The translations under genes were made by a program, and so were the position numbers. The notes beneath the pieces are model-generated. The model had not been told where the DNA came from. It saw only the letters and a program-made list of their open reading frames with translations, and did no database searches. Of a stretch of 52,873 bases of DNA, positions 1-11,677 are shown in pieces. The DNA lies in IMG/VR virus record IMGVR_UViG_3300030098_001117, positions 1 to 52,873 of that record, one strand, 5' to 3'. This DNA is from a virus. Positions within the stretch are counted from its first letter, which is position 1. Each line of letters begins with the position of its first letter.

Positions 1-1081
1 GCTGATAGCTTATTCTTCCATGTGCTGTAGTGCCATCTGCATTGTTAAAAGCTAAATTTCCTTGATGTGTTGAACCTGATTGTATCGTTATTCCGTCATT
101 ATCATCACCATCACCTACTACTAATTTTTGTGCGAATACATAACCTGTTTGTGAGGTTTGACCTAAATGTACATCGCCCGCAGTATCCAAATATATACCT
201 GTAGTAGCTGCCCTGATTAGGATTGGATTATAAGCACTTGCACCATCGTCATATCCTATGATGTCTATTTGTCCATTTGTAACACTAGATATAACAACAC
301 CTTCACCTTGATGTCCTTCAAAAGAAGCTACATTAGCATCTGCTGAATTTACATGAAGTGTCCTTGCAGGACTCGCAGTTCCTATACCTATTCTGTCTGT
401 ACTAGCATCTACATAAAGAAGATTCTCCTCATTGTCCCCTTCTACTTGAAAATCTTGATTAATACCTTCTTGGTTAAAATGAATCTTTGAAGTATTAAAA
501 GCAGCTCTTGTGCTATTACCGACTACAATTCTAAAGTCATCTGCATTAGCAAATCTTAAATAGGTATCAGTATCGCCTGCGTGAATTATTTTTGAAGGTA
601 TTGTTAAATCACTACCTACTGATAACGTACTGTCCAACGTAGTAGCACCAGTTACATCAAAAGTTCCTACTATGTCTATGTTGTTGGCTAATTTTGCAGA
701 GGTTACTGCTAGATCAGCTAATAAGGCAGTGGATATATTGCCATCAGCAATCTTTGCTGTGGTTACGTTGTCATCTACTATGGAAGCTGTTACTACTGCA
801 CTTGCAGCTAATTGGTCTGCTCCTACGGCATCATCTGCTATTTTTGCCTGTGTTACTTGGTCATTTCCTATATGGGCAGTATCAATAGAACCATCTACAT
901 AGTGTTCTGAATCTATAGCATCATCGGCTATTTTTGCACCAGTTACAGCATCTGCGTTTATCTTTGCTGTGGTTACCGAGTTGCTAGCAAGTTCTGTGGC
1001 TACTATTGCACCATCAGCTATCTTGTCTGCTGTTATAGAACCATCTTCTATCTGTTCGCTTTTTACTGTTGTGTTAGCCAT
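1..1081 (-). CDS. Tail fibre protein, N-terminal part (cut by window edge)
   Basis: An open frame starts with ATG at 1081 and reads through to the left edge (360 codons, no stop). The first ~130 residues are a run of short units of the type 'T-A-K-I-A-D-(D/G)', as in phage fibre shafts. A later segment contains 'DRIGIGTASPARTLHV', which is also found almost unchanged in the two neighbouring fibres. It is the last gene of the fibre block, 4 bp after the 2OG oxygenase gene. The missing C-terminus may be the S74-like fragment at the right edge (52727-52873), but a direct end-to-end join is out of frame. Fibre identity rests on repeat style and neighbours. Confidence 0.85.
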   Translation of the reverse strand, partial: MANTTVKSEQIEDGSITADKIADGAIVATELASNSVTTAKINADAVTGAKIADDAIDSEHYVDGSIDTAHIGNDQVTQAKIADDAVGADQLAASAVVTASIVDDNVTTAKIADGNISTALLADLAVTSAKLANNIDIVGTFDVTGATTLDSTLSVGSDLTIPSKIIHAGDTDTYLRFANADDFRIVVGNSTRAAFNTSKIHFNQEGINQDFQVEGDNEENLLYVDASTDRIGIGTASPARTLHVNSADANVASFEGHQGEGVVISSVTNGQIDIIGYDDGASAYNPILIRAATTGIYLDTAGDVHLGQTSQTGYVFAQKLVVGDGDDNDGITIQSGSTHQGNLAFNNADGTTAHGRISYQ

Positions 1082-1085
1082 TTTA

Positions 1086-1529
1086 TTACTCTATTGTTTT
1101 TCCACTGAACCAAACGCACAGTGAATTTCTTTTGCCTTTCTCTATAGCTGTTACTTCATGGTCTAAATTAGACCTAAATGCTATTAATGTTCCTTTTGTT
1201 CTTGGCATAGTTTCATCTTCTATTACTAAATCTCCGCCCTCGTATTCATTGCCATCTGTTAGCTGCAAGGTGGTAGATACTTTTCTTGCACTTGTGTAGT
1301 TAGGAAAAGGCGGTGTATCTTTATGCAATACAGCTTTATCTCCTTCTTCATACAAATGAAATCTATTGTCTTTTAACCCCATTAATTCAAACTTCCACTC
1401 TTTCTCATCACAAGCCATATCCACAAGGCTTTTTATTTTATCTTGCACCTCATCATTTATGCCACAGTTATTTATAATCTGTTCACATTCGTCAGATGTA
1501 AAAGCGTTTTCTCTTACCCAAGCTATCAT
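1086..1529 (-). CDS. 2OG-Fe(II) oxygenase, prolyl-hydroxylase-like
   Basis: Non-heme iron, 2-oxoglutarate-dependent dioxygenase fold. Counting from the longer frame (GTG at 1562), the iron ligands are H80-x-D82 in 'LHKDTP' and distal H135 in 'LDHEV', with the 2OG-binding Arg ten residues on ('KGKRNS'). 'YEGGDL' and 'KGTLIAF' are the usual conserved strands. I chose ATG 1529 because it forms an ATGA overlap with the stop of the preceding gene, which indicates coupling, while the GTG at 1562 has no good ribosome site. It lies inside the tail-fibre block, so a virion protein is a plausible hydroxylation substrate, but that is inference. A second oxygenase of this superfamily lies at 32132-32692. 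Confidence 0.85.
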   Translation of the reverse strand: MIAWVRENAFTSDECEQIINNCGINDEVQDKIKSLVDMACDEKEWKFELMGLKDNRFHLYEEGDKAVLHKDTPPFPNYTSARKVSTTLQLTDGNEYEGGDLVIEDETMPRTKGTLIAFRSNLDHEVTAIEKGKRNSLCVWFSGKTIE

Positions 1530-1807
1530 GACGCCATATCTGCTTCTATTTTGGCTTTCCACGCAGTCTTAATTGCGTCTGTCCAAACAGCGTTACAAAC
1601 ACCTTGAACTTCAGCAGTTTCACCTGATATATCAGTATCAGCCCATGCTTCAGATGTCCAAACAGCAGGTGGTAAAACGTGTCTGTTAAAAGAGCGAGAC
1701 AATTCTTTCCCACCTTCTTTTATTACAGTCGCAGTTCTTACCTGAACGTGACTGTATTCACCAATCACTTCTATTTTGTCTACTTCTATTGTTTTTGTTA
1801 ATGCCAT
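1526..1807 (-). CDS. Small conserved phage protein in fibre block
   Basis: 93 residues behind a strong ribosome site (AGAAGGAG, 6 nt before ATG). The sequence has no signal peptide or membrane segment. An N-terminal beta-rich half ('EVIGEYSHVQVRTATVI') precedes a Trp-rich C-terminal helix. It sits between the 760-residue fibre and the 2OG oxygenase and its stop overlaps the oxygenase start. I do not recognise a function; a virion-associated or fibre-assembly role is a guess from position. Confidence 0.75.
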   Translation of the reverse strand: MALTKTIEVDKIEVIGEYSHVQVRTATVIKEGGKELSRSFNRHVLPPAVWTSEAWADTDISGETAEVQGVCNAVWTDAIKTAWKAKIEADMAS

Positions 1808-1822
1808 TATTTTCTCCTTCTA

Positions 1823-4105
1823 TTAAGTGTCTGTGTTATAGGTTACGCTGAAAGATATTCTTCCAACTTGATTCCAGTTTATTACTGCGTTAGACCCATT
1901 ATTCCCAGTACCAGTTTTATAAAGCCTTAATTGATTGGTGCTAGTACCAACATAACCATTAAAATTTCTATCTGTATCTGTAAAAGCCGTAGAAACATCC
2001 CAAGGGGTTACGCCTGCATACCAGTTGTCATCAGATGCCGTAAAAGGCAAAGTGAGAAACATATAAGAACCCTGCCAAGACCACATCTGAGAGTGCTGAA
2101 CATCTACCCAGCAATGAACTATATTCCCTATTTTAGTGTATTGACCATATTGATAAGTGTATGTTGTACCACCATCACCGCCACCTGATTGTCCAAAAAC
2201 AGGTGTCCAAGTACCTTCTTCATAGTCATCAAGTGCGTTAGCTGCTGCTGTGTCTCCATTGAAGGTTATACCATTAGCAGTAATACTTAGTCTTTCTGTG
2301 TCTGAAACTTGAAAATCTATTGTTTCTGCAGAGCCATCAAATATTTGTTTTTCATCTCCATTACCAATTTCTAATGAAGCATCTAGTGCAGCTATTTCTT
2401 TTATATAAGTTTTTCCATCATTATCAAATTTAGCGACATTTACTCTAGAGCTTCCATGACCAGTGTAAATTAATAAGTCATCTGATAAAGCTGAAATTAA
2501 TGGTGGTAATGTAGAACTTCCATTATCTTTTATTTCTATGCCTGAGTAAGCATCTGTTGATTCAACTCGTAGTGGTTGGTTATCAGCACTAGAAATATGT
2601 AAAGGTTTAGCTGGACTCGCAGTTCCTATACCAATCTTATCTGCACTACCATCTACAAAGAATAGATTTTGTTCTGTATCTCCTTCTATTCTAAAGTCTA
2701 CTGCTGCTCCACTATCATTAAATGTTTGTGCTGCATCTGCATTAAAAGCACTTGGAGTTTCCCAAGCTACACCACTTCCTGTTGAAGTTAATACTTGTCC
2801 GTCACTACCTTGTGCTCCACCGACTAAATAATTTGTTGCATTTACTGAACTATTAAATGTAGCTGCACCTGCTTCTGACATATCAAGGGTTAATGCTGTG
2901 ATCGTACTACCACCATCATTACCCCTGAGTATAATGTCTTTATCTGATATTTTAGTTTCTATATAAAGACTATTACTTGAGTTTTCAAAAGAAGCATAAT
3001 GGGTTCCACCATCATTTAATCCTATTGCACCACCATCAGCATCAAGAGTTATATTTGCACCAGAATCAATAGTAATATCACCAGAATCTGAAATAGTAGA
3101 ACCATCTATGGTTATATCGTCTACTGTAAGAGCAGGTGCAGTGACTTTATGTGAAAAATCAAATTCATCATTAGAAGCATCCCATAATAAAGTTGCGTCA
3201 TTAGAAGCATCTACTGCGTCTTGTATGGTTATACCTGCTCCATTTGCAGAACCTGATGTATCACCTGAGCCTTTGTTTAGTGTTATATTTTTATCTTCTA
3301 CGTCTAATGTAGCTGTATTTAATGTCGTTGTACTGCCACTTACTGTGAGGTCTCCTCCTACTGTAACATTGCCTGTAGTTGTTAATGTAGTTGAATCAAT
3401 ATGACCTGTTACATCTATACCATCTGAAGATGTAGCCAATCTTTCTGTGTTGTCGTGATATAAAGTAACTGCACCATCTGCTAGAGCATTTATCAAAGTT
3501 TCTGATCCAGCTAAATTTTTAACTCTCCAAGTATTTGAACTATGTTCTACAGTTGTTCCGCTTAGATAAGTAACGCCGTTTGAATGATGACGAATATTAT
3601 AGTCTTTACTATCTCCAAATGAGAGATAAGCTAAATCTGGAAATCTTGTATATGTCGCTGTTGTACTACTACCATCGTGTGCAGCTTCACTACCATCTAG
3701 GTAGAAATATGTTGTTATTCCACCAGCTCCATCATCTGACCTGAATAAAATATCTTTATCGTCAACATGAGATGCAATAACAAAATCACTACTTGAATCA
3801 GTTAAAGCACCTATAGTAGTTCCTGCGTGTTTAAAATATATGTTCCCACCATCAGCATCAAGTGTAATATCACTAACTACATCTATAGTCATACCTCCAC
3901 CAGTAGTTATCCACGAATTTCCGTCTATGGTTGTATTATCAACTACCACACCTGCGTTGGCTGTAAGTGCACCTGTTGATGTTAGAGTACCTGCTACTGT
4001 TATATTGGTATCTAGTTTGGCACTGGTAACTGCATCGTCAGCTATATTTGCAGTTAATACTGCGTCATTTGCCAAGACCCTTGATGTTATTTTAGTGTTT
4101 GCCAT
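1823..4105 (-). CDS. Tail fibre protein with C-terminal head domain
   Basis: 760 residues. The N-terminal ~40 residues have the 'T-A-N-I-A-D-D-A' shaft unit. The middle is built from beta-helix-like modules such as '[22 protein letters not shown]' style blocks, 'NITLDADGG' and 'TLDMSEAG', shared with the 2369-residue fibre. Residues ~520-540 carry 'DKIGIGTASPAKPLHI'. The last ~130 residues start at 'LDDYEEGTWTP' and form a Trp/Tyr-rich beta domain without an S74 chaperone, likely the receptor-binding head. Its ATG lies 1 bp after the stop of the preceding fibre gene, with AGAGGG as ribosome site inside that gene. A host-adhesion role is inferred from family and position. Confidence 0.85.
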   Translation of the reverse strand: MANTKITSRVLANDAVLTANIADDAVTSAKLDTNITVAGTLTSTGALTANAGVVVDNTTIDGNSWITTGGGMTIDVVSDITLDADGGNIYFKHAGTTIGALTDSSSDFVIASHVDDKDILFRSDDGAGGITTYFYLDGSEAAHDGSSTTATYTRFPDLAYLSFGDSKDYNIRHHSNGVTYLSGTTVEHSSNTWRVKNLAGSETLINALADGAVTLYHDNTERLATSSDGIDVTGHIDSTTLTTTGNVTVGGDLTVSGSTTTLNTATLDVEDKNITLNKGSGDTSGSANGAGITIQDAVDASNDATLLWDASNDEFDFSHKVTAPALTVDDITIDGSTISDSGDITIDSGANITLDADGGAIGLNDGGTHYASFENSSNSLYIETKISDKDIILRGNDGGSTITALTLDMSEAGAATFNSSVNATNYLVGGAQGSDGQVLTSTGSGVAWETPSAFNADAAQTFNDSGAAVDFRIEGDTEQNLFFVDGSADKIGIGTASPAKPLHISSADNQPLRVESTDAYSGIEIKDNGSSTLPPLISALSDDLLIYTGHGSSRVNVAKFDNDGKTYIKEIAALDASLEIGNGDEKQIFDGSAETIDFQVSDTERLSITANGITFNGDTAAANALDDYEEGTWTPVFGQSGGGDGGTTYTYQYGQYTKIGNIVHCWVDVQHSQMWSWQGSYMFLTLPFTASDDNWYAGVTPWDVSTAFTDTDRNFNGYVGTSTNQLRLYKTGTGNNGSNAVINWNQVGRISFSVTYNTDT

Positions 4106-4106
4106 A

Positions 4107-7100
4107 TTATCCCTCTAGAGTTTCTATTCTAGATTTTAAATCATCTATTATTGTTTGTTGTTCTTGAATTGCTTTTAACAACACAGGTATTGTTTCTGTA
4201 TATTTGATTGAGTAATATTCTTCTTCCTCATCATCTTTTAACTTGGACTTATCTAATACTTGGTCAAACTTACCTACAAAATCTTGTGCTATAAAACCTA
4301 TAGTTTGATGTGAACCTTCAATATCTTTTCTGTTATAAGTTACACATCTTATGTCTTTAATTTTATCTGTGACAGAACCAATATCTTGTATATTTTCTTT
4401 TAATCTTTCATCAGAAAAAGTTCCCCATGATGTGGCATCTGCTGCCAAATTAACACCTGCTGTATTGCCAGATGAATACATTCTTAAAACCCTATTTCCA
4501 GAATTTTGACCAATATAATATGCTGTTCCATCTAACCATTGAAAAGCAGAATATCCACTCCCCTCAATTCTTACATGAGCATCTCCTTCAGAGTTATTAG
4601 CTGCTTCTTTAACGTGAAGTTTTGCAGTAGTACTTGTAGTTCCTATGCCTACGTCTCCTGAATTCGTTATCTGGACTCTTTCTGTATTATTGGTGGCAAA
4701 AACTACAGGTAAATTACTAACAGTACCAAATACCATAGCGTTTTCTGTGTTGCCACTAAACAAGGTACTGCTGTTGTTGTTATCCATACCTGCAATACCT
4801 TCTTGGGTTTTGCCATCAGTATAAAATCTTATGAAGCAATCTTCTTGACCGCTATTATCTGAGTCGGCTTCTAGTCTTAATTCTATGCTTCCTGTATCTT
4901 TAAGATTAAGTTTTGTATCAGGACTCGTAGTTCCTATGCCTACGTTGCCATTAATATAAGCACTACCTCCTAAACGTAAATCCTTGAACCTATAAGAAGG
5001 ATCACCTAAATCGGCATCGTTATCAACTATAGCTCCTGCATTGTCGGTTGGTAATATTCCATTAGCATGAAATCTCAATCCATTATGTCCTGCTGTGCTA
5101 CTATAAATTGTAAGGTCGTTAGCCACATTTGCTAATTGACCAATAGTTGCTATGTCAACTTTGTGATTAAATAATGCTGTTCCAGCGTCTGACATATCAA
5201 GTGTAAGGGCAGTAATATTTGATGAATTATCTACACCTTTGAATACTAAGTCTTGGTCGTTTATTTCTGATTTAATTACAAAATCATTACTACTATTAAA
5301 GAATTGACCTATAGTTGTTCCTGCATCTTTAACATATACATTACCACCATCAGCATCTAAGCTAATATCGCCTGCTACATCTAATGTGAAGTCACCTGAA
5401 GAATTTGCAATACTGCCTGTTACTGTTACACCTGATGATGATGTTGCTAATCTTGCAGTACCATCTTTATATAATGTAGCAGTTCCTGATGCTGCTGATA
5501 TTTGATTTGTACCATCAGACTCTCTAATGTAGATACTATCTCCATCAATTCTTAAATCACCTGTGCCTACTTCCGATATTACTGAATGTGAACCATTATG
5601 TTTTATTACTAAATCATTATCATTACCAATGTTTAATTCAACACTATCTCCCCATTTAGTAGTTTTATTAAATATAGTTTTAGTAGCACTTCCGTCTATA
5701 GTTATGTAAGACGCTGTTCCACCAGAACCATCATCACTCTGGAATATAATGTCTTTGTCATCAGCATTATTAAGTAGTATTAAATCACCAGTATTATTTT
5801 CTATGTATGAATGTGAGCCTGAGTGATAGATTTGTAAATCACTACTGTTACCAAAATCTGCTTTTATACTATCAGTATGTTTGGTATGTTTATCAAACTG
5901 GGTAAAACCTGCACTTCCATCTATAGTTATATACGCTGTATGTCCACCACTTCCATTGTCTGTTCTAAAAATAATATCTGAATCATCTGCGTAATTGGTA
6001 AGATAAAAATGACCAACTTGGTTTTCTATATGTGAAGATGCACTATCATGGTAAAGAGTAAGGTCAGCTAAATCACCTAGTTTTATTTTTTTGCTATCAG
6101 CTAAACTAACATCTGAAGCAAAGGTCACGTTTTCATTGCTATCAAAGGTCATAACCACTGCATCAGCAGAAGATGTTATGCCTACAGCCGTTTCCATGAT
6201 GTCTTTAACGTCTGCCTTTTTAAGTGCATTATCTGTAGCATCAAGAATCATTAAGTAATCACCTGATACTGGTGTTACTGCTGTTAAATTAGATATACCA
6301 CTTGCAGGGAAGGTATTAATGTCCGTTTGGGTAAATGTCATTACCTCTATAGCTGCACTGCTCGCAGGTGCTGCATCAAAGGTTAATGTAGTGCCTGATA
6401 CTGCGTAAGTGGATTTGTTTTGATAAACACCATCTATATAAACCTGTGTATTGTTCTCACTATCAGCAGATACCCCTAATGTGAAGGCAGTTGTGCTTCC
6501 ATTGCCTGTGAAACTGTTTTGCCAAACCCCAGTACCTGCTACTGCTGCAGTAACATGATAGACGACAATTTTCCTGCCATTGGGGGGGGCGGCATCTAGT
6601 GTAAGGGTAGTTCCACTTAACGTGAAATCGTTGGGGTTCATGAACACACCCTCAACAAACACTATAATATTATCTTCACTATCTGGGGCTTGGCTTAATG
6701 TAAATGCTGTTGTTGAACCATTTGCTGTATAAGTATTAACACTAAAGGTAGACGTACCACCACCGCCTATTTCTCCCCAAGAGTCTGTATATCCTTCAAA
6801 CTTACTAAGTGTTGAGTTATACCTAAATAATCCTGCTGCTCCTGAAGGTCTTTGTGCTGTTGTTCCTACTGGTACTTTTACTGCGTCAGTATTTGATATG
6901 TCTAAAGATACGCTTGGTGAGCCAGTTCCGATACCCACTTCACCAGTATCATCTATTGCGAATCTTGTGTATTGAGTACCGCCTTCACTTGCAGCTTCTT
7001 GTATTAAAAATCTTCCATTAGAATCAATACCTTGTTGCCATATTTGCCCTGTTCCTGTTCTGGATAATCTAAAATTAGGAGCAGTTGCATGAGAAACGTG

Positions 7101-10100
7101 TAAAGGGGCATTTACTGTACTTGCACCTATACCTAAGTTTCCACTCTTATCTACACTAATTAAAGGTGCATCAACATTTGCACCACCGATAACAAAATTA
7201 TCAGTAGCATCATCATGTCCTATTGTGTATTGAGCAGACCCATCATTAAAAAATTTGATTTCTGTATCACTACTTGCAGGTGCGTCTAATCTTATTCTTG
7301 CATCTCCTGAAGCTGACTGAATATCAAGCATTTCTACTGGAGCTATTCCAATACCAATTCTCCCAGAGCTACCAAGTAGTACATCATGGTTAAAAGTCGC
7401 AGTACCTGCATCGGACATATCAAGGGTCAGAGCAGTTATTATGCTTCCGCCATCATTCCCCCTAAATTGCATATCCTTATCTTGAACAGCAGCTTTTAAT
7501 TGAACGTCACTGCTACTGTTTATAATTGAAAATATATCTGTTCCTGCGTCTTGGAATTTGATGTCACCGCCATCTGCGTCAAGGGCAATATCTCCTGCAA
7601 CATCAAGTGTTAAATTACCTGTTCCAACATTAATTGTTCCGTGTGCTCCATTATGATAAACCTGCATATCATTATCATCACCAAGCTGTAATTGAGCAGA
7701 ATCAGAATCTAAATGTAGGCTGCCGTGAAATTCTCCGCCACTATTGAATATAGCATTACCTGCATTTGACATATCTAAGGTAAGAGCAGTAATTTCACTT
7801 CCACCATCATTACCTCTGAACAACATATCTTTATCAGAGACCCTAGACCTTATGTAAAAATCACCACTATTATTATTTAAGCTAAATGTTCCAACAATAG
7901 TTCCATCATCACTTAATATAATATCTCCACCTCCTGCATCTAGTGTGAGGTCTGCTCCTACATCTATACTTAAATCTGCAGCATCAGATATGGTTGAACC
8001 ATTAATAGTTATATCGTCTACAGTCAGAGTTGTTAATGTTCCTAAACTGGTAACATTAGTTTGTGCTGCAGTTGATAGAGTTCCTGCTAGTGTAGTTGCA
8101 GTTAGTGTTCCAGTTACTGTTGCACCTGTTGCTGAGGTTGCGAATTTTGCTGAGCTATCGTAGTAGAGAGTAACAGCACCATCTTCTGCTGCAAAAAGAT
8201 AGGATTCTCCATTAGCAGCCTGAAGATTCAAATTAGTTCCCTTAAGAATTAAGTGACCTGTACCCCCATCAGAAATATAAGAATTAGAACCATCATGGTA
8301 TATTTCTAAATCACCACCAGTACCGAATATAGCTTTGGCACTATCAGCAAACTCTAAAGCATCGTCTGATTTATCCCATACAACATTATTGTTAGCACCT
8401 GTAAACGTAACATCTCCATCGTGGGTTGCTCCATCATCAGTTACCGTTCCTGTTACATTTATACCGCCAGAAGCTGTTGCTAGTGTTGCCGTGTTATCGT
8501 AATAAAGAGTAACAGCACCATTAGTAATACAGTCTATAAAATTTTCTGTGCCAGCCTCTCGTTGCAAAAACAAGTTACTTGCTTCAATGTATAAACTTCC
8601 TGCACCAGTTTCCTTTATGTAAGAAGCATTGCTACTACTATCGTGGTAAATTTGTAAATCATCACCTGCACCAAATACTGCTTTTCCATTATCTCCTAAT
8701 TTAATGTCATGGTTAAAAGATGCAGTACCTGCGTCTGACATATCCAGAGTTACGGCTGTTACTGTAGTTCCGCCATCATTACCTTGTAATAAAATATCAC
8801 CATCAGAAATTGAACTATAAATTCTTAGGTTATTACTGTTTTCAGATATTTTTCCAAATTCAGTTCCACCATCTTTTAAACGCAATATGCCATTAGCAGA
8901 ATCTAAAGATATATCCCCACCTATATCTATGGTGAAATTACCACTATCAGAAATAGTAGAGCCATCTATAGTAATGTCATCTACTGTTAGTGTGGTTAGA
9001 GTACCGAGACTTGTAATAGCCGATTGTGCTGCCCCTGTTACTGTAGCTGCCGTTCCTGATACATTACCTGTTACATCACCAGTTATATTTCCTACAAAAG
9101 AAGAAGCTGCAAATGCTTTATTGGCACTTAATCTTGAATTGCCATTATCCCAAGTAATGGTTGGTTTAGAACTTGAACCACCAAACTCTATACCTGCACC
9201 GTCCGTGTTAGCTAATGAAGTAGCACCTTTGCCTACTCTTATAGTTAAATCTTCTACTGTTAATGTTGATGTATTAAGGGTTACTGTATCTCCGTTTACA
9301 GTTAGATCACCTGTTACTGTTAAATCATTGCCTATGGTTACGTCATCAGGTAAAGCTATAGTAATTGCATTGTTAGATACAGTAGTTGTTATCTCGTTTG
9401 TTGTTCCACTTATGGTTAAAGTTTCACCAGTGTTGAATGTATCGTTTGAGCCACTGTCTGCTGATAAAGTAAAAGATGTACTTAGTGATGCTGTGGTTGC
9501 AGATGTTACCCTGCCTTTTGCGTCTATAGTAACTACAGGAATAGCCGTAGAACTTCCATAACTGGCTGCTGTTACACCAGAAGTACCTAATGATACTGCA
9601 CCACTACTAACGCTAAAATCACTCGTAAATGAAGCCACACCTTTATTGGAAGAAGTAGCGTCCTCTGCTGAAAAAGTGACTGTGCCTGAACTTTCTGCGA
9701 CATCTAACCCTTCACCTGCTGCAAATGTAATAGTTCCACCTAAAGCAGTGGCAGTTGTATTAGAACCATCACTGACAGTGATAGTGGAGTTGGCTAACAT
9801 GGCATTAGTAACTACTCCACTTCCAATTATTAAATCTATAGTGCCATCGCCATCTTCATAAGTAGCTGCTATACCAGTTTCAGTATTACTACTAAACATT
9901 GCTCCAACAATGTCTTGAACTCTCTCTGCGTTGACTGTAACTGCACCAGATGAAACTGAGAAATCAGTTGAGTCAAAACTTGCTACCCCTTTGTTACTTG
10001 CAGTTGCATCTTCAGCACTAAATGTTACTGTTCCACTTGATTCTGCTACGTCTAAGCCTTCTCCTGCTGCATAAGTTACTGTTCCGCCTAATGCTATAGC

Positions 10101-11216
10101 TGTGGTGTTGCTTCCGTCTGAAACTGTGATTGATGAATTGGCTAGTTTGGCATTTGCTATAGAGCCTGCCAACATTGCATTAGTTATAACCCCTGAACCT
10201 ATAACTAAGTCAACTGTTCCGTCTCCATCCTCGTATGTAGCTGCAATACCTGTTTCTGTATTGCTTGAGAACATAGCACCTACTATATCCTGTACTCTTT
10301 CAGCGTTTACAGTTACGGCTCCTGAAGAAACAGTAAAGTCCGTGCTATCAAATGATGCTACACCTTTATTGCTACTGGTAGCTTCTTCTGCTGCTATGGT
10401 TATCGTATTAGAAGTGGCAGAAGTATCTATACCTTCTCCACCTGCAACAGTTAGAGTTTCGCTGTCTAAATCTATAGCTATTGTTCCACTATCCGTAGTG
10501 GCATCTAAATCTTGTGCTGTAACTTGTGCATCTACATAGGCTTTAATGGATTGCTGTGTAGCCAGTTTAGTAGCACTATCTGAGGATAAATCATCTTCAT
10601 CTAATACTGCTGAACCTGAAACACCTGTATTGAATACTGGTGAGGTTAATGTTTTGTTCGTTAATGTCTGTGAGCCAGTTAATGTGGCTACTGTGCTATC
10701 TATTGCAAATGTAACTGCATTTCCACTTCCTGTAGTATCTATTCCAGTTCCACCTGTAAATGTTAATGCTTCTGAATCTAGGTCTATGGATAAAGCACCA
10801 CCTGAATCTCCTTGAAAGTCTAAGTCTTGTGCCGTTACTTGTGCATCAACGTAAGCCTTAATGCTTTGTTGTGTGGCTAATTTGGTATTGCTGTTAGTTC
10901 CTAAGTTATCTTCATCTAGGACACCAGTTACTGATGCTCCACCTGCAGTAAAGGTCAATCCAACTAATTTAGTGGTTAGAGAACTGGCATTACTGGAAGT
11001 TGTTGCCAACCATCTTGTATTAGCGTGGTCATATATTACTGTTGAGCCTATATCACTAGAACCTACGGATTCGTCTGCTGTAGTTGCTCCTAATAATGTT
11101 TGTGCTCCTGCTAAACCTTGTGTTCCGACTGTTATTACGCTGATAGCGTCTGCGTCAGTAACAGTTACTTTATTTATAGTATTGGTATTAGTTGTTGATA
11201 CCTTTGATATAGCCAT
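4107..11216 (-). CDS. Giant tail fibre with S74 self-cleaving chaperone
   Basis: 2369 residues, the largest gene here. The N-terminal part holds two '[16 protein letters not shown]' segments and a long tandem duplication around '[16 protein letters not shown]'. The shaft is many copies of '[11 protein letters not shown]', 'LDADGG' and '[12 protein letters not shown]' modules. The last ~100 residues are a Peptidase S74 intramolecular chaperone: 'SDERLKENI' gives the Ser (S2268) and Lys (K2273) of the known self-cleavage site, followed by 'IGFIAQDF' and a terminal coiled coil. In this family the domain trimerises the fibre and is then released. The start overlaps the preceding stop as TAATG. 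Side fibre or long central spike are both possible. Confidence 0.9.
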   Translation of the reverse strand: MAISKVSTTNTNTINKVTVTDADAISVITVGTQGLAGAQTLLGATTADESVGSSDIGSTVIYDHANTRWLATTSSNASSLTTKLVGLTFTAGGASVTGVLDEDNLGTNSNTKLATQQSIKAYVDAQVTAQDLDFQGDSGGALSIDLDSEALTFTGGTGIDTTGSGNAVTFAIDSTVATLTGSQTLTNKTLTSPVFNTGVSGSAVLDEDDLSSDSATKLATQQSIKAYVDAQVTAQDLDATTDSGTIAIDLDSETLTVAGGEGIDTSATSNTITIAAEEATSSNKGVASFDSTDFTVSSGAVTVNAERVQDIVGAMFSSNTETGIAATYEDGDGTVDLVIGSGVITNAMLAGSIANAKLANSSITVSDGSNTTAIALGGTVTYAAGEGLDVAESSGTVTFSAEDATASNKGVASFDSTDFSVSSGAVTVNAERVQDIVGAMFSSNTETGIAATYEDGDGTIDLIIGSGVVTNAMLANSTITVSDGSNTTATALGGTITFAAGEGLDVAESSGTVTFSAEDATSSNKGVASFTSDFSVSSGAVSLGTSGVTAASYGSSTAIPVVTIDAKGRVTSATTASLSTSFTLSADSGSNDTFNTGETLTISGTTNEITTTVSNNAITIALPDDVTIGNDLTVTGDLTVNGDTVTLNTSTLTVEDLTIRVGKGATSLANTDGAGIEFGGSSSKPTITWDNGNSRLSANKAFAASSFVGNITGDVTGNVSGTAATVTGAAQSAITSLGTLTTLTVDDITIDGSTISDSGNFTIDIGGDISLDSANGILRLKDGGTEFGKISENSNNLRIYSSISDGDILLQGNDGGTTVTAVTLDMSDAGTASFNHDIKLGDNGKAVFGAGDDLQIYHDSSSNASYIKETGAGSLYIEASNLFLQREAGTENFIDCITNGAVTLYYDNTATLATASGGINVTGTVTDDGATHDGDVTFTGANNNVVWDKSDDALEFADSAKAIFGTGGDLEIYHDGSNSYISDGGTGHLILKGTNLNLQAANGESYLFAAEDGAVTLYYDSSAKFATSATGATVTGTLTATTLAGTLSTAAQTNVTSLGTLTTLTVDDITINGSTISDAADLSIDVGADLTLDAGGGDIILSDDGTIVGTFSLNNNSGDFYIRSRVSDKDMLFRGNDGGSEITALTLDMSNAGNAIFNSGGEFHGSLHLDSDSAQLQLGDDNDMQVYHNGAHGTINVGTGNLTLDVAGDIALDADGGDIKFQDAGTDIFSIINSSSDVQLKAAVQDKDMQFRGNDGGSIITALTLDMSDAGTATFNHDVLLGSSGRIGIGIAPVEMLDIQSASGDARIRLDAPASSDTEIKFFNDGSAQYTIGHDDATDNFVIGGANVDAPLISVDKSGNLGIGASTVNAPLHVSHATAPNFRLSRTGTGQIWQQGIDSNGRFLIQEAASEGGTQYTRFAIDDTGEVGIGTGSPSVSLDISNTDAVKVPVGTTAQRPSGAAGLFRYNSTLSKFEGYTDSWGEIGGGGTSTFSVNTYTANGSTTAFTLSQAPDSEDNIIVFVEGVFMNPNDFTLSGTTLTLDAAPPNGRKIVVYHVTAAVAGTGVWQNSFTGNGSTTAFTLGVSADSENNTQVYIDGVYQNKSTYAVSGTTLTFDAAPASSAAIEVMTFTQTDINTFPASGISNLTAVTPVSGDYLMILDATDNALKKADVKDIMETAVGITSSADAVVMTFDSNENVTFASDVSLADSKKIKLGDLADLTLYHDSASSHIENQVGHFYLTNYADDSDIIFRTDNGSGGHTAYITIDGSAGFTQFDKHTKHTDSIKADFGNSSDLQIYHSGSHSYIENNTGDLILLNNADDKDIIFQSDDGSGGTASYITIDGSATKTIFNKTTKWGDSVELNIGNDNDLVIKHNGSHSVISEVGTGDLRIDGDSIYIRESDGTNQISAASGTATLYKDGTARLATSSSGVTVTGSIANSSGDFTLDVAGDISLDADGGNVYVKDAGTTIGQFFNSSNDFVIKSEINDQDLVFKGVDNSSNITALTLDMSDAGTALFNHKVDIATIGQLANVANDLTIYSSTAGHNGLRFHANGILPTDNAGAIVDNDADLGDPSYRFKDLRLGGSAYINGNVGIGTTSPDTKLNLKDTGSIELRLEADSDNSGQEDCFIRFYTDGKTQEGIAGMDNNNSSTLFSGNTENAMVFGTVSNLPVVFATNNTERVQITNSGDVGIGTTSTTAKLHVKEAANNSEGDAHVRIEGSGYSAFQWLDGTAYYIGQNSGNRVLRMYSSGNTAGVNLAADATSWGTFSDERLKENIQDIGSVTDKIKDIRCVTYNRKDIEGSHQTIGFIAQDFVGKFDQVLDKSKLKDDEEEEYYSIKYTETIPVLLKAIQEQQTIIDDLKSRIETLEG
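9667..10392 (-). repeat. Tandem protein duplication with scrambled codons in the giant fibre
   Basis: Two units of about 115-125 residues (about 10015-10392 and 9667-10014) encode nearly the same protein, including '[16 protein letters not shown]' and '[17 protein letters not shown]'. Over a stretch of about 30 identical residues roughly a fifth of bases differ, nearly all at third positions. The duplication is therefore kept at protein level while the DNA copies no longer match well. Confidence 0.8.
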
Positions 11217-11569
11217 TATCTACTTATGTTCCTTCTTACTGTGTAAGTTCCTTCAAGTATTCTGTAAACACCTGATGAACCATCCACTACTTCTAAATCA
11301 TACACCCCATCACCTGCAGTTAAATTAGCTGTATCGGCAGCAGATATGCTCAACGTAACAGTCCCTGCAGCACCCCCTAAAGAGATTCTGCTATTTGCTG
11401 TTGTGAGTGTTATTACTGGTGAAGAACTTTCAGGAGTCTCCCTCAAGTCCATTTCTGCTGATGCGTAACCAGATAAATTGATTACGGTGTCGCTTGAATC
11501 TTTAAGCGTTAGGGTCTGACCAAATGTTGCCCCTTGTTCTATTATAAAATGATGATAACCTGCACTCAT
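11216..11569 (-). CDS. Small virion protein, fibre or baseplate related
   Basis: 117 residues. The opening '[27 protein letters not shown]' style (N-terminal ~40 residues) is a form I associate with small beta-sandwich phage structural proteins found just before fibre genes. The rest is beta-rich with no membrane segment. Its stop overlaps the ATG of the giant fibre (TAATG). Upstream, a short reading frame ends in an ATGA overlap with this start. An attachment or fibre-adaptor role is inferred from position. Confidence 0.75.
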   Translation of the reverse strand: MSAGYHHFIIEQGATFGQTLTLKDSSDTVINLSGYASAEMDLRETPESSSPVITLTTANSRISLGGAAGTVTLSISAADTANLTAGDGVYDLEVVDGSSGVYRILEGTYTVRRNISR

Positions 11570-11677
11570 ACCTTTTTCCTATATCTAGTATGGTATCTAC
11601 CATCATAAGCGTCTGCTTCGTTAATCTTATCACTATGTACCTAAGATACAATAATGAAATATCAGTAGAGTTATAGG

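Noticed and set aside
8887-9561. Open frame of 224 codons on the plus strand within the giant fibre
   Set aside because: Antisense shadow of a Thr/Ser/Val-rich repetitive gene. The protein is low-complexity Val/Pro/Ser and lacks a ribosome site; the same applies to other plus-strand frames at 3108-4118, 7945-8163 and 9646-11328.
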